Assembly (NCBI GenBank): GCA_013215295.1
Contig: JABSOZ010000003.1
Coordinates: forward strand, 372,001-436,000
DNA: 64,000 bases
DNA from: Colwellia sp.
Lineage (GTDB): Bacteria; Pseudomonadota; Gammaproteobacteria; Enterobacterales; Alteromonadaceae
Direction: 5' to 3'
Shown: positions 18,529 to 28,551 of the stretch, piece after piece
How the letters are laid out: every line of letters begins with the position of its first letter
How positions within the stretch are numbered: position 1 is the first letter of the stretch
The notes under the pieces: generated by a model
Database searches by the model: none
Seen by the model: the letters and a program-made list of their open reading frames with translations, nothing else
What the model was told of the DNA's origin: nothing
Translations under genes and position numbers: made by a program

Positions 18529-21500
18529 TTATGAAAATTCTTTTTTCATTGCCAATTCAAGTCTGTTAAATTCATACTCAAGTTGTTCAATATTTTCTTC
18601 TATTTCAATGAGGTTACCTGATTTACTCGCCATTTCCATATCAAAAGCTAACGCCGTTAACGCTTTACCACCAACATTCGACGCCGAACCTTTTATGATA
18701 TGCATAATGGCAGCAGCTTGTTCAACATTGTCATCATTAATACTGAGCTTTAATTTTTCTATTTCGATATTCAAATCTTGATAAAACATTTCAGCAATAG
18801 ACTGCATCAGTTCTTGGTCGTTCATCAGTCGTCTAGACATATCCTGATAATCAAAAACGACATGCTGATTATTTGTCTTATCAACTGTGGTTCGTTTCGT
18901 CTTACTTTCAATTTCTGGCTGTTTTTCTTCTTTATTTTCAGTTGGTAACCATTTGTTAAGCATTTTGATGACTTTGTCTGCTTCTATCGGTTTTGATAAA
19001 TAATCATTCATACCAACATCTAAGCATTTTTGTTTATCGCCCGCCATCGCATTAGCGGTCATCGCGATAATTGGGATTTCACTGTTGGTAACTGCTGACG
19101 CTTTTGATCTTATTTTTCGGGTCGCTTGATAACCATCTAATACTGGCATTTGGCAGTCCATAAAGACTAAGTCATGTTTGCTAACACTTTGTAATGTTGC
19201 TATAGCTTCTTCACCATTACCAGCAAGATCGACGGTTATTCCAAGTGCGCGTAGCAGGCCTTCTATCACTAACTGATTCGTTGCATTGTCTTCAACAACC
19301 AAAACATGCGCTTTAAACTGTACATGCTCTTTAGAGGTGTGGCGAGTAACAAACTCAGGTGTCGATACTTCTACACCTGAAACCATTAATAAAACATCTA
19401 ATAATTCTGATTGCTGAATAGGTTTAGTAATATAACCTTTAAAACCTGCTTCTTTCATTTTTAGTGCGTCACCACGTTGAGCCTGTGATGATGCCATGAT
19501 GAGTTTAGTTTTCGCTATTTGCGGAACTTTCTGTATTTGTTGACATAACTCTAAGCCATCTGTTTCTGGCATGTGCATGTCTAAAACAGCTATGGTGTAA
19601 GGGATGTTATTTTGAGCAGCTTGTTCTAGTTCTGCTAAGGCAGCTTTTGCGCTATTCACTAATTTATGAGGAATTCCCCAAATTTTGTGCAGCTGATGCA
19701 TTAATTCAAGATTCGTCTCGTTATCATCAACAATTAATATTTTTTGTTTTTTTAAGTCGGCACTATATACAGGGATATTATCTATAGCTTGAGCATTAAG
19801 TAAGGGTAGGGTAAACCAAAACGTTGAACCTTGGCCTATTTCACTATCAATACCTATTTCGCCGTCCATAAGTTCGACTAATTTTTTACAAATAGACAAA
19901 CCTAAGCCGGTGCCACCATATTTTCGCGTGGTTGATGAGTCTGCTTGAGAAAACTTGTCAAATAATTGCACTTTTTGTAATTCACTGACCCCAATGCCGG
20001 TATCTTTTATTTCAAAACGAAAAAGCTTTTTCTCTGCTGTTTGTTCTATCAAATGTACATAAACGGCAACTTCGCCTTGATTGGTAAACTTTATTGCATT
20101 GCCAATTAAATTCGTCAAAACTTGTCTAATTCGGCCCGGATCTGCGGTAACCCACTGTTGAATAATTGGCGTAGCAGGACAAATAAATTGCAATCCTTTG
20201 TGGTGCGCTTGATAACTGATGCTGGCGCCAATATCTCCCAGCATTTGCCCTAAATTAAAAGGGATTAACTCAAGTTCTAATTTCCCCGCCTCTACTTTTG
20301 AAAAGTCTAAAATATCATTAATAATACCTAATAAACCAACAGCGGATGATTTAACCGTATTGGCTAATTTGTGTTGGTCTGGGCTTAAATTACTTTCAAT
20401 GAGTAGATTGGTCATGCCAATAACACCGTTCATTGGCGTACGAATTTCATGACTCATATTGGCAAGAAAATCAGCTTTAGAGTCGTTAGCAACTTCTGCT
20501 TGTTTCTTTGTTATAGCAAGGCTTTCAAAGTCTTGTTTTTGTTGGGTAATGTCGGTACGAATCGAAGTGAAGCCATTAACTTGTCCACGCTTATCGTAAT
20601 TAGGTACTATGGTGGTATCAACCCAATAGTGATGGCCGTCTTTAGCTCTATTTTGTACTTCATCATGCCAAGTTTTACCCGATAGTACTTTGGTGTGCAT
20701 TTCTTCCCAGTAGGCCTTAGACTGATTATTAGAATTAAGTAGGCTATGTTTTTTTCCTATTAGCTCTTCTCGGGTATAACCACTAATTTTCGAGAACTTG
20801 TCGTTAACATAAGTTATGTTGCCATGCTTGTCGGCCATAGATAATAAAGAGTGGGCATTCATCGCAAATTTTTGATTTTTTAAGGGTATAAGTACATCAT
20901 TTACTCTTTCTCTGGATTCCCTGCTTAGCAGGCGTAATAAAATGTAAAAAATAGCGAGGAAAATAAGAATAAAAATGGCTGTTAACTGATAACTGCCATT
21001 TTGCTGCCATGATAGCTGTCTATCTATAGGAACTATAACCTCTAATACCCCACGAACATCGCCTAATTCCCAGCCAATTTTTGGTGTTTGAGGATGGGTA
21101 TTATGACATTGGACACACGCTTGCTCAGTAAGAATGTCGGCAATGGCAACACGAACTATATGCTGCTCACCTATGGTCTGTGTGGTGACATAAGGAGCAT
21201 TTGGATTAATATTGAGTTGTTGCCAAGCCTGTTTTTGAAAAGTATCAAGCTTTCTATCGGCGCGTTCAGGAAAAGGAAAAGCAGAATAAAGTTTGATTTT
21301 CAGACCACTTGACTCAGATAATTCGCTCAGCTCGTGGATCATGGTTGCAGGTAAAGGAATGCCATTCTTTTTATCTTTGTAGTCACTTGAAATCGTTATT
21401 TCACCACTCGCTTTGAGTTTACTCACAATGTTTTTAGTATAATAACTTCTTAATGTGGAATATTGTTGGGCGGTATTTTGGGCCACTAAAGTAGCATCTT

Positions 21501-21612
21501 TGATAGTCGTTTCATTGAATATAAAGGGGACTACGCTGATAATGATGATAATGCCAATAACGGACAAGGCTAACAGCTGCTTCCAAAGGGATTGTATGAT
21601 ATTTTTTTGCAT
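18529..21612 (-). CDS. Hybrid sensor histidine kinase with periplasmic CxxCH haem-type sensor
   Basis: Large hybrid kinase of 1027 residues. In order: TM1 (about 12-31); a periplasmic Tll0287/DUF3365-like domain (about 35-200) with a c-type haem motif CVQCH (166-170); TM2 (about 209-228); a PAS domain (about 245-355); a HisKA domain with [13 protein letters not shown]; an HATPase domain with [10 protein letters not shown] and GGTGLGLSI; two receiver domains (LIVDDNETN...[11 protein letters not shown] and VVEDNATN...[11 protein letters not shown], both with Asp); and a C-terminal Hpt domain ([13 protein letters not shown]). The haem motif suggests redox or gas sensing in the periplasm. The Hpt output must go to a separate regulator not identified here. 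The ATG follows GGAAG. Confidence 0.92.
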   Translation of the reverse strand: MQKNIIQSLWKQLLALSVIGIIIIISVVPFIFNETTIKDATLVAQNTAQQYSTLRSYYTKNIVSKLKASGEITISSDYKDKKNGIPLPATMIHELSELSESSGLKIKLYSAFPFPERADRKLDTFQKQAWQQLNINPNAPYVTTQTIGEQHIVRVAIADILTEQACVQCHNTHPQTPKIGWELGDVRGVLEVIVPIDRQLSWQQNGSYQLTAIFILIFLAIFYILLRLLSRESRERVNDVLIPLKNQKFAMNAHSLLSMADKHGNITYVNDKFSKISGYTREELIGKKHSLLNSNNQSKAYWEEMHTKVLSGKTWHDEVQNRAKDGHHYWVDTTIVPNYDKRGQVNGFTSIRTDITQQKQDFESLAITKKQAEVANDSKADFLANMSHEIRTPMNGVIGMTNLLIESNLSPDQHKLANTVKSSAVGLLGIINDILDFSKVEAGKLELELIPFNLGQMLGDIGASISYQAHHKGLQFICPATPIIQQWVTADPGRIRQVLTNLIGNAIKFTNQGEVAVYVHLIEQTAEKKLFRFEIKDTGIGVSELQKVQLFDKFSQADSSTTRKYGGTGLGLSICKKLVELMDGEIGIDSEIGQGSTFWFTLPLLNAQAIDNIPVYSADLKKQKILIVDDNETNLELMHQLHKIWGIPHKLVNSAKAALAELEQAAQNNIPYTIAVLDMHMPETDGLELCQQIQKVPQIAKTKLIMASSQAQRGDALKMKEAGFKGYITKPIQQSELLDVLLMVSGVEVSTPEFVTRHTSKEHVQFKAHVLVVEDNATNQLVIEGLLRALGITVDLAGNGEEAIATLQSVSKHDLVFMDCQMPVLDGYQATRKIRSKASAVTNSEIPIIAMTANAMAGDKQKCLDVGMNDYLSKPIEADKVIKMLNKWLPTENKEEKQPEIESKTKRTTVDKTNNQHVVFDYQDMSRRLMNDQELMQSIAEMFYQDLNIEIEKLKLSINDDNVEQAAAIMHIIKGSASNVGGKALTALAFDMEMASKSGNLIEIEENIEQLEYEFNRLELAMKKEFS

Positions 21613-22073
21613 GTTTACTTCCGTATGAAGTTAACCCCTCTAAGTGAGGAGATTAACATTGCTTCATCCTTAAACAGATGCAAAAGAAAAATTTGAATAT
21701 GAATTACTCAATCTAACAAAAGTTAGTCTTTAGAATTTGTTTTTATAGAATTTCACTAGGGTAAATATTGTTACATAACCCTAGCTTAGCTTAGCTTTCA
21801 ACTATTTTAAACCTCAATGAGTAAATTATGACAAAACAATTTATAAGCTGATTATAAAGTTAAGAAGGAAGCACTAGAGGGAAAGTTTATATAATGCAGA
21901 TGTTTTAACTTATTGTAATTCTTAAGTCTTATATATGTCAGATACAAGCTTATTGATTTTTTATCGAATAATAATAAAAAACAACAGCATATAAATTAAA
22001 ATCGCTTGCTAGACAAATAAAGGGTACCGACATTTTTTCAGTTTTAGCCATCTACAGAATAATAAGTGCATCG
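21613..22073. other. Intergenic stretch
   Basis: About 460 AT-rich bases between the hybrid kinase start and the end of MipA locus 2. No gene, RNA or clear repeat recognised. Confidence 0.4.
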
Positions 22074-23381
22074 CTATTTTACGATGCTTTGTTTATGATA
22101 TTTAGGCAAAGATATGGTAAATTTTGCACCAGATAAACTTACCGCATCATCAATATTTATCTCACCATGATGCCACTCTAGAATACGCTTAACTATCGCG
22201 AGCCCCATGCCATAACCTTTAACGTTTTGATCAACATTTTTCCCACGAATAAAAGGTTTTAAAATTTGTTCTCTTTGTGCTAGAGCAATACCTTTACCGT
22301 CGTCAGAAATCGAAAAAATAATAAATTCATTTTTTTCTAACAAAGAAATTTCTATTTCTTTGTGACAATACTGACAAGCATTTTGAATTAAATTTGCGAC
22401 CAGAATCATTAAGTAAGCAGGGTCACCATAAACGTGTAAGTCACTATCATTGTATAAAACATTGATATTAAGCTTGTCATCAGATTTATTTCTAATGGCG
22501 CTGTCAACCAAAGCGGATAAACTTACTTTAGATTTATTGAGAGTCAACATTGCTTGATCTAATCGAGCATAATTAAGTAAAGTTTCTACTAATTCCACCA
22601 TTTCATTAACGTTATCGCTGATTCTTTGCTCAAATTTCTTTCTCAAAACCGGATCATCTTCTTCTTGCAAAGTATCAATACCAAAACGAATACGCGCCAA
22701 AGGGGTTCTTAAATCGTGAGATACGGCATTACTTAACAGCTTTACATCGTTAACTAAGCCTTCAATACGTTGAGCCATATGGTTAAATTCAGTTTCTAAA
22801 TCTTTAATATATGAAATAGAACCAACGACAACCCTTTTCTCTAGCTTTCCTTCGCCAAATGCCTTTGCGACTTTTCTTAATTCTAGTAAACGCTTAGCAA
22901 GAGGATAAAGCCATAAAAATACTAAAAACAACATTGCCAAATAAAACAATCCGGTCAACAAAAAGTTAATCAACCCGTTTGATTCAGCAATAATAATAGG
23001 TGGGGCACTTAAAATAAAAAGTTCGTCGCTACTGGGTAGATAATAATGAATAGCAATGGTTTCATCGGTTTCTAATACCAACGCCTGTTCTGACTTCAGC
23101 TGGCTGAGTAATTCGTTAGGTAACGGAAAGTTGCTCAAAGGCACAATGCTTATTTGATATTGGCCACTTGCTTGCCATTTCTCTATAAATACGGCTCGAT
23201 TGTTTAAACCATCAAGAGATTTGGCTAGATTGCTGCCAAGTTGCTCTAAAACAGTGATCGCATCTTTTTGTTGTTCTTTAGATTGCTCAGCATATTTGCT
23301 ATAGAAGTTGTCAAACATCCAACCTAAGCCGATGGTGGCAAGCAAAACGACGCTAAGTAGTGATAGGGTTAATGTCCGCAT
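22074..23381 (-). CDS. Sensor histidine kinase, RstB-like (MipA locus 2)
   Basis: Membrane sensor kinase of 435 residues, paralogous in layout to the one at 11704-13032. TM1 about 4-23, periplasmic loop about 24-135, TM2 about 138-160, HAMP, then SNAVSHDLRTPLAR with His222, and an ATP-binding domain with LIQNACQYCH, SDDGKGI and GYGMGLAIV. It is last in the second MipA-DUF3019 operon, 25 bases after its regulator. The periplasmic loop is not obviously similar to that of the first kinase, so the two may respond to different cues. Confidence 0.92.
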   Translation of the reverse strand: MRTLTLSLLSVVLLATIGLGWMFDNFYSKYAEQSKEQQKDAITVLEQLGSNLAKSLDGLNNRAVFIEKWQASGQYQISIVPLSNFPLPNELLSQLKSEQALVLETDETIAIHYYLPSSDELFILSAPPIIIAESNGLINFLLTGLFYLAMLFLVFLWLYPLAKRLLELRKVAKAFGEGKLEKRVVVGSISYIKDLETEFNHMAQRIEGLVNDVKLLSNAVSHDLRTPLARIRFGIDTLQEEDDPVLRKKFEQRISDNVNEMVELVETLLNYARLDQAMLTLNKSKVSLSALVDSAIRNKSDDKLNINVLYNDSDLHVYGDPAYLMILVANLIQNACQYCHKEIEISLLEKNEFIIFSISDDGKGIALAQREQILKPFIRGKNVDQNVKGYGMGLAIVKRILEWHHGEINIDDAVSLSGAKFTISLPKYHKQSIVK

Positions 23382-23406
23382 TTTTTATTTATACTTTATC
23401 AATGAT

Positions 23407-24138
23407 TTACCAAACATCTTTAGCAAATAAATATCCTTTGCCCCAGATGGTTTTTATACGATATGGTTCAGACGGGTTATCTTTTAATTTTTTACGCAAG
23501 CGAGAAATTCGTAAGTCGATAGAACGATCAAAACCGTCATAATCAAAACCACGCAAGTCGCTCACTAAGGCTTCTCGAGTCACCAGTTCACCTGCTTTTT
23601 TGGCAAGCAACCATAGCACATCAAATTCATTTGAAGATAAGTTAATGGCTTCACCATCTAGCGAAACGCTTCTCGCTTGATGGTTGATTGTTAATCGATT
23701 GAATTGTAATCTTGCTGATGGATCTGCTGTTTGTCGGGCTGTATTTTGAATTTCATTCATTTTTTCTTGACGACGTAACAAAACCCGAATTCTCGCTAAT
23801 AAAGCCCTAGCTCGAACAGGTTTTGTTATATAGTCGTCAGCGCCCATTTCCAGTCCAAGCACTTCATCAATTTCTTCATCTCTGGCGGTTAGCATTATGA
23901 TGGGGTTTTCAAATTCTGGCCGTACATTTTTGCAAACATCTAAGCCATCCATGCCCGGTAACATACCATCAAGGATGACCAAATCAGGATTAAGTTGCTT
24001 AATAAGCGCTACCGCCTCATCGCCTCGCCCTGTGCTCGTTACACGAAAATCCCGTGCAATTAAATAATCTGCAACCCATTCTGCTAAAGGAATATCGTCT
24101 TCTACCAATAATATATGAGGTAGTGCATCAGTGGTCAT
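23407..24138 (-). CDS. OmpR/RstA-type response regulator (MipA locus 2)
   Basis: Regulator of 243 residues with a receiver domain (VEDD at 12-15, phospho-acceptor Asp57 in LVILDGMLPG, switch Thr in MLTARDEE, Lys in YITKPV) and a winged-helix domain (NLSSNEFDVLWLLA; end TIWGKGYLFA). It shares the RSIDLRISRLRKKL-type recognition region with the regulator of locus 1, so cross-binding between the two operons is possible. The start follows AAGGA at 9 bases. An 84-base gap separates it from the DUF3019 gene, unlike the overlapping arrangement in locus 1. Confidence 0.93.
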   Translation of the reverse strand: MTTDALPHILLVEDDIPLAEWVADYLIARDFRVTSTGRGDEAVALIKQLNPDLVILDGMLPGMDGLDVCKNVRPEFENPIIMLTARDEEIDEVLGLEMGADDYITKPVRARALLARIRVLLRRQEKMNEIQNTARQTADPSARLQFNRLTINHQARSVSLDGEAINLSSNEFDVLWLLAKKAGELVTREALVSDLRGFDYDGFDRSIDLRISRLRKKLKDNPSEPYRIKTIWGKGYLFAKDVW

Positions 24139-24222
24139 AAACTACAATCCTTCATTCTTTGAAAGTAACTGTTTGAAAGTAAATGTTATAAAATATGGTG
24201 TTAAAAAAACCTGGGATGATAA

Positions 24223-24699
24223 TTAAAACATTCGCCAAGAAGTACGAGGTCGACCTTTTTTCTTATGTACCCAAGCCATTTTTATTTCAATGTTAGCAAT
24301 ATTCTCTTTAGTACTGAGTTTTTGAAGAAAAAACTCAATATTGTTTTTTGAGACAAACTCTTGTTTTAGTCTGCCCATTTTTTTATCACGCCAACACTGT
24401 ATTGGATGAGTATTTAAGGATGAATAAAGACAATAATTTCCTGCTACTGGAGTTTGCCAATTTAGCTCAACAGTGACATAACATGCTTGTCCTTGAAGCA
24501 AGGCCACACACTGTTCAGGGACTATAGTCAATTTTGGCTCAACATTAAAAGGGGCCGCTGGTAGTTGAAATGACAACATTAACAATAATGTCACCCCAAA
24601 TACTTTAGTGCTTACAAAGTTAAATGCACTCTTTAAAGGAGCACTTTGTTTGCTCCATATTCGACTTTTATTAACAATAAGTTGTGTTAAAAAGTTCAT
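24223..24699 (-). CDS. DUF3019 family exported protein (locus 2)
   Basis: Protein of 158 residues with a late hydrophobic export segment (about 33-48, ending LPAAP). The mature part aligns with the 129-residue protein of locus 1: QC...AC, CLY and QCW cysteines in the same order, and a basic-aromatic tail (RTSWRMF). The N-terminus is about 25 residues longer than in the paralogue; an internal start is possible. It begins 12 bases after the MipA stop, so it is co-transcribed with it. Confidence 0.78.
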   Translation of the reverse strand: MNFLTQLIVNKSRIWSKQSAPLKSAFNFVSTKVFGVTLLLMLSFQLPAAPFNVEPKLTIVPEQCVALLQGQACYVTVELNWQTPVAGNYCLYSSLNTHPIQCWRDKKMGRLKQEFVSKNNIEFFLQKLSTKENIANIEIKMAWVHKKKGRPRTSWRMF

Positions 24700-24711
24700 A
24701 ACTTTTAGCCT

Positions 24712-25656
24712 CTAAAACACATAAGTCAGTAAAAAACCAGCTTTGTAGCCCTTTTCAACATCGTCTTGTCGACTTGCAATAACACGGTCTGACAACGTAC
24801 GGTAGGCAACAAAGCTACCAAAGACCCAATCAGAACTTAATGGATATTCCAAACCGATTTCTGCAGAAGTACTTAAACCATCACTTGAAGTAAAACCTTC
24901 AGCACTTGGCTGATAACCCGTCGTTAGGTTATAGTCATAAACATCTTTCGAGCGATAATGCACACCAACATTGGCATAATAATTCCAGTTTTTGAATTGC
25001 CAATTATGACCATAAGAAATAGACGCTTCTAAGCCGTCTTTATCGACATTGTCTGGGCTATAAGGCGTGACAATAACTTGTAATTGACTATTGTCGAAAT
25101 AGCCGGTGGCACGAAGCCCACCACGTTTTGCTTTTTTACGATTTTGGATACCTTCTAAACCATTAATGCTTTTGGTACTTGTTTCATAAAATAAGTCTAG
25201 CGACCAAGTATCATTGTTAAAAAAGTTTAAGCCCCAAGCTGGCGTTGCATATAAACCGTGAATTCGCCTTGAACTTAATCCTGGTGATTCAACAAATAGT
25301 CCCAAGAATTGTGCGCGATAATTAACATCTACATCGAAATCGATATCATTATCATGGTCTGTTAAGTAAAAGTCATCACCTTTACTGCTAATTGCACTCA
25401 TACCTAAATAGAAACCATCTCTTGGGTTGTCATCCCAATCCATGTGATGATGGTGTTCATCTTCGTCGTGTTGTTGCTTTTTATCTTTATCTTCATCAAG
25501 TTTTTTTTTGTTCTTATGTATTTTGTTCTTATGTTTATTGTTCTCATGTTTATGATCAAAGTCTTTATCATGAGGAACAGCAATTGCGGCGGATGATGAT
25601 AATAAAAATACTGCTGAAAGTAAGCTAGCTAATAATGGTGTTGAAATCTTTTTCAT
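24712..25656 (-). CDS. MipA/OmpV family outer-membrane protein with His/Lys-rich N-terminus (locus 2)
   Basis: Outer-membrane barrel of 314 residues. A signal peptide (1-26) is followed by a strongly charged stretch, about 29-75, packed with His, Lys, Asp and Glu and ending in a run of four His. The barrel then starts (DGFYLGMSAI) and ends AGFLLTYVF. The His-rich insert is absent from the locus 1 paralogue and looks able to bind divalent metal ions. It is first in the operon with DUF3019, regulator and kinase. Metal or cationic-peptide response is a reasonable but unproven guess. Confidence 0.83.
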   Translation of the reverse strand: MKKISTPLLASLLSAVFLLSSSAAIAVPHDKDFDHKHENNKHKNKIHKNKKKLDEDKDKKQQHDEDEHHHHMDWDDNPRDGFYLGMSAISSKGDDFYLTDHDNDIDFDVDVNYRAQFLGLFVESPGLSSRRIHGLYATPAWGLNFFNNDTWSLDLFYETSTKSINGLEGIQNRKKAKRGGLRATGYFDNSQLQVIVTPYSPDNVDKDGLEASISYGHNWQFKNWNYYANVGVHYRSKDVYDYNLTTGYQPSAEGFTSSDGLSTSAEIGLEYPLSSDWVFGSFVAYRTLSDRVIASRQDDVEKGYKAGFLLTYVF

Positions 25657-25717
25657 GTGTTTACCCTGAAACTAATTATTTGATGAGATCATCTTATCAA
25701 TCGGGCGAAAAAAAGAC

Positions 25718-25753
25718 GTATCACTATCAGTGAGAGTGTATCAGTTTGTATCT
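25718..25753 (-). promoter_or_regulatory. Phased GTATC hexamers upstream of MipA locus 2
   Basis: GTATCA at 25718 and 25738 and GTATCT at 25748 give spacings of 20 and 10 bases, nearly the same layout as the TTACAT array before locus 1. They lie about 60-100 bases upstream of the start. The layout suggests binding by the local OmpR-type regulator. Confidence 0.5.
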
Positions 25754-25777
25754 TAAGTGTGACAAGTTACACTTAAG
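25752..25777. promoter_or_regulatory. Operator-like palindrome upstream of MipA locus 2
   Basis: Perfect 9-bp inverted repeat CTTAAGTGT / ACACTTAAG separated by 8 bases, directly abutting the phased repeats. It could be a second regulator site. Confidence 0.5.
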
Positions 25778-26077
25778 TTGAAATATTTAAAATAAAAGTT
25801 ATTTAATTTTAATGGCTTAGGTTTTTTTTTGAGTTTTTTTATTTTTTAAATAACGTGAACTTTTTAACATTATTTTGTTCATTATATGAGATTTTTATTT
25901 TTGATGTAATTATTCTTTATAAAACAAACGTTTCTTTGCCTTAATTACAGGAAATACTTAACCCAATCGCGTTTATAGTGAATCTTCGATCTTTTTTCTA
26001 TCGAATAGACGTTCTTTAGCATTTACCCTAATAGCCAATTTACTTTACTTGGGTTTAGTCTAAACAGGTGGGGAATT
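25778..26077. other. Intergenic stretch
   Basis: Very AT-rich sequence between the MipA locus 2 promoter and the first tRNA-Thr fragment. No gene or RNA seen. The final part (TTTACCCTA near 26020) resembles the start of the block that precedes the other two tRNA-Thr copies. Confidence 0.35.
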
Positions 26078-26116
26078 GTGCCGACTGCCGGAGTCGAACT
26101 GGCGACCTACTGATTA
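26078..26116 (-). repeat. tRNA-Thr 3'-half fragment, copy 3 (att-like)
   Basis: About 39 bases match the T-arm, acceptor and anticodon-stem part of the intact tRNA-Thr at 30834-30909, then the match decays. The 5' half of a tRNA is missing, so this is not a functional tRNA. It looks like a displaced attachment-site copy. Confidence 0.75.
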
Positions 26117-26226
26117 TAATTCAGCTGATGAGCCCTGATTAAATTACTCTTTGTCTTGTCTTAATGTGTGAGTGATGTCTGGAAATATAATCATCACCCT
26201 CTGACACCAGTTCCAATGTAGATATT

Positions 26227-27819
26227 TTATATTTCACTATTTATATGAAGTTCTTCAACTCTGTTTCTGCCTTTATTCTTTGCTAAATACAGCGCTTTAT
26301 CAGCTGTTTCGATTAATGTTCGCGATCGCATGATTTTTGTAGGAGCTACAGTACATATGCCAATACTAATTGTAATGACTTGAGCGACACTTGAATATTC
26401 ATGAAGAATATTTAAGCTCTCAACTGAGTGTCTGCAATTTTCTGCAATTTCTGCTACGTTTGTTGTGTTGGGTAGAATAATAGAAAACTCTTCACCACCG
26501 TATCTTGCGATAAAATCGGTAGGGCGCTTTAATGTACTTTCGAGGTTCTTGGCAACTTTTTTTAGACAATCGTCTCCCTCCGGATGCCCATAGTTATCGT
26601 TATATAGCTTAAAAAAGTCAATATCAATGATCACAAACGACAATAATGTTTTGTTGCGTATTGCCAGACGCCACTCTCGTTCAAAAAAATCATCCATACA
26701 TCTTCTATTGGCTATTCCTGTTAGGCCGTCAGAACGAGAGAGTAATTCTAATTGCTTATTTACTTTATTAATTTCTTGGTTTTTATCTTCAACATTTTTT
26801 TGAGCAATAGCAGTGCGTTTGGATATAAAATGAATGTAGAGAGCAATGTAGATAGTGAAGAGAATAAAGGATATAAACACAGCTAAAGGGAGTACATTCC
26901 GCTTTTTATTAAAAAAAGTCTGGGATGGTGACGCTACTAGAGTCCATTGTCGTCCCCATATTAATGGCAGTTTTTTTCTATAAATTATTTCATTGCCAAC
27001 TTCTTTTTCATAAAAGGAGTTTTGATGCAATATTGTTGTATTTAATGGTTCTGATTCATCTAACAGGGATATTTGTATATCATCGATAATCTTTCCTTTT
27101 AGTGAGTTATTGAAAATATCACCAATTCTAAATACACCAAGAACAAGGCCGAGTAGGTTTTTTCTGCGTTTTTCTTCCGTTGATAATCCCCTAAATTTAT
27201 AGATTGGTATGAACGCTAGAAATCCTTTTTGGTTACCTTTTTCTTGAACAAGTGTAATACTTCCTGTTGCTGTCGCTAAGCCGCTATCTCTAGCGGCAAC
27301 AATAGCTTGATACCGCGTTGAATTAGAAGATAAATCAAATCCATAGGCTAGTTCATTGCCGATATATGGCTCTATAAAATAAACAGGAAAGTACACGTCT
27401 TTAATTGGTGATTTCACCATTCTCCCTTGTTTTTGCCTTTCAATAATTTCAAATTCAGGAAGATTAATTAAGGGTGTAGATTCAAAGGCAGCCCTTTGAG
27501 AATTTAATACCAGTGGTATCCACTCTAAAGCTTGAATATCGTTGTGACGATTGAGGATGTTTTTTGCTTCAAAACTAAAATGCAGCCAGTCAGGAGTTTT
27601 AGAGTCGCTAAAAAGAATAGCGAGTGATCTTAGAGCTTCAAAGTTGATGATGATCTCTTTATGTAAAGAAGCTACATGGCTGTTTATTTCTGTGTGAAAC
27701 TCGCGAATTATTTTCTTTTCTTCCATTTCATAAAGAGCATAACCACTTGATACAGAAATGAATAGACCAAACAAGATTATAAAAGCTAAGGCTGTATGTG
27801 TATTAATGGTTCTAAACAT
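26227..27819 (-). CDS. CHASE-domain diguanylate cyclase
   Basis: Membrane-bound GGDEF protein of 530 residues that should make cyclic di-GMP. TM1 about 8-28; a periplasmic CHASE domain (about 60-290) with IQALEWIPLV and YGFDLSSNSTRYQAI; TM2 about 312-330; a short coiled linker; and a GGDEF domain with RSDGLTGIANRR and an ARYGGEEF active site. An RxxD inhibitory site (RPTD) lies five residues before GGEEF, so product feedback is likely. The start follows AAGGTAGAG. The gene lies between two tRNA-Thr fragments and may be island cargo. Confidence 0.92.
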   Translation of the reverse strand: MFRTINTHTALAFIILFGLFISVSSGYALYEMEEKKIIREFHTEINSHVASLHKEIIINFEALRSLAILFSDSKTPDWLHFSFEAKNILNRHNDIQALEWIPLVLNSQRAAFESTPLINLPEFEIIERQKQGRMVKSPIKDVYFPVYFIEPYIGNELAYGFDLSSNSTRYQAIVAARDSGLATATGSITLVQEKGNQKGFLAFIPIYKFRGLSTEEKRRKNLLGLVLGVFRIGDIFNNSLKGKIIDDIQISLLDESEPLNTTILHQNSFYEKEVGNEIIYRKKLPLIWGRQWTLVASPSQTFFNKKRNVLPLAVFISFILFTIYIALYIHFISKRTAIAQKNVEDKNQEINKVNKQLELLSRSDGLTGIANRRCMDDFFEREWRLAIRNKTLLSFVIIDIDFFKLYNDNYGHPEGDDCLKKVAKNLESTLKRPTDFIARYGGEEFSIILPNTTNVAEIAENCRHSVESLNILHEYSSVAQVITISIGICTVAPTKIMRSRTLIETADKALYLAKNKGRNRVEELHINSEI

Positions 27820-28000
27820 GAGCTCTACCTTATTGGTGGAAGTATAAACGTAGTAGGATTATTACGAATATAGAATAGGGTTTGCTTCCCTTTTAATGAT
27901 AGTAGTTAGAAATAAGTAAGCCAATATTCAATGAGTATAGCCTTGGTTTTTTAAAAGAATTAAATATTAATTCAAAGACAAGCTAATCCAATCTAATGCT

Positions 28001-28267
28001 TTACCCTAGCCAACGTTAGTACCCTCGTTAGGAGCATTCTAAATGGGGTGTATTTCGCGCCGATTAACTTTCTGTATATAAAGGTGTAAATCACGTATAG
28101 GACGCAGGTTAGGTGAAGTAGGGGATTTATTAGTGTTAATGAAACACCTATAGAATTCGACCAATCGATAGATACAAAAAAGCCCTAACCGAGGTTAGGG
28201 CTTGATGCTTCCGTTGAAGGAATGGTGCCGACTGCCGGAGTCGAACTGGCGACCTACTGATTACAAG
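28001..28267 (-). repeat. Duplicated tRNA-Thr downstream block with 3'-half tRNA, copy 1
   Basis: Homologous along its length to 30598-30878, including a terminator hairpin (28174-28203) and 45 bases (28223-28267) identical to the CCA end through anticodon-loop position 32 of tRNA-Thr. After TTACAAG the sequence departs from tRNA. It reads as a displaced 3' end after integration or duplication at the tRNA. Confidence 0.8.
28174..28203 (-). terminator. Duplicate of the tRNA-Thr terminator
   Basis: AAGCCCTAAC / GTTAGGGCTT stem with CGAG loop and an A-run on the left, which is a T-run on the minus strand. Same as the one behind the intact tRNA-Thr. Confidence 0.7.
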
Positions 28268-28551
28268 GTAGCGACGTGGTATAGGTGATACCACTACATA
28301 TGCGGTTTAACTATATGGATAATAATTTGAAATACAATAATAGCCCCATGAGTTTTGAAGCCGATTAATTGCACTAACTGTGTAAAATTTGTGTTTTTAA
28401 TCACTTTAATAATTAATTTAAAGCAGAATAACCAGACAGATATTTATCAAATATAGTTTTATATAAAATTACTTAATCACTAATAAATCAAACTGGTTTG
28501 ATAATAACTGCTCTATTTTATCTTTTATTCAATAAACGACCGGAGTGATTT
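28268..28551. other. Intergenic stretch with flanking repeat A1
   Basis: AT-rich sequence after the tRNA fragment with no gene. Its last part (28420-28513) is the first copy of a repeat that recurs after the araC-type gene. Confidence 0.45.
28420..28513 (+). repeat. Direct repeat A, copy 1 (flanks tauE/araC pair)
   Basis: Starts AAAGCAGAATAACCAGA and ends around the palindrome TCAAACTGGTTTGA (28488-28501) followed by TAATAACTGCTCT. The second copy at 30251-30350 has the same start and the palindrome TCAAACCAGTTTGA. The middle is less conserved. Confidence 0.65.

Noticed and set aside
26078..26116. Possible third tRNA-Thr gene
   Set aside because: Fragment of the 3' half only, with decay past the anticodon stem.
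28223..28267. Possible second tRNA-Thr gene
   Set aside because: Only the 3' half is present; the D arm and 5' acceptor strand are missing.
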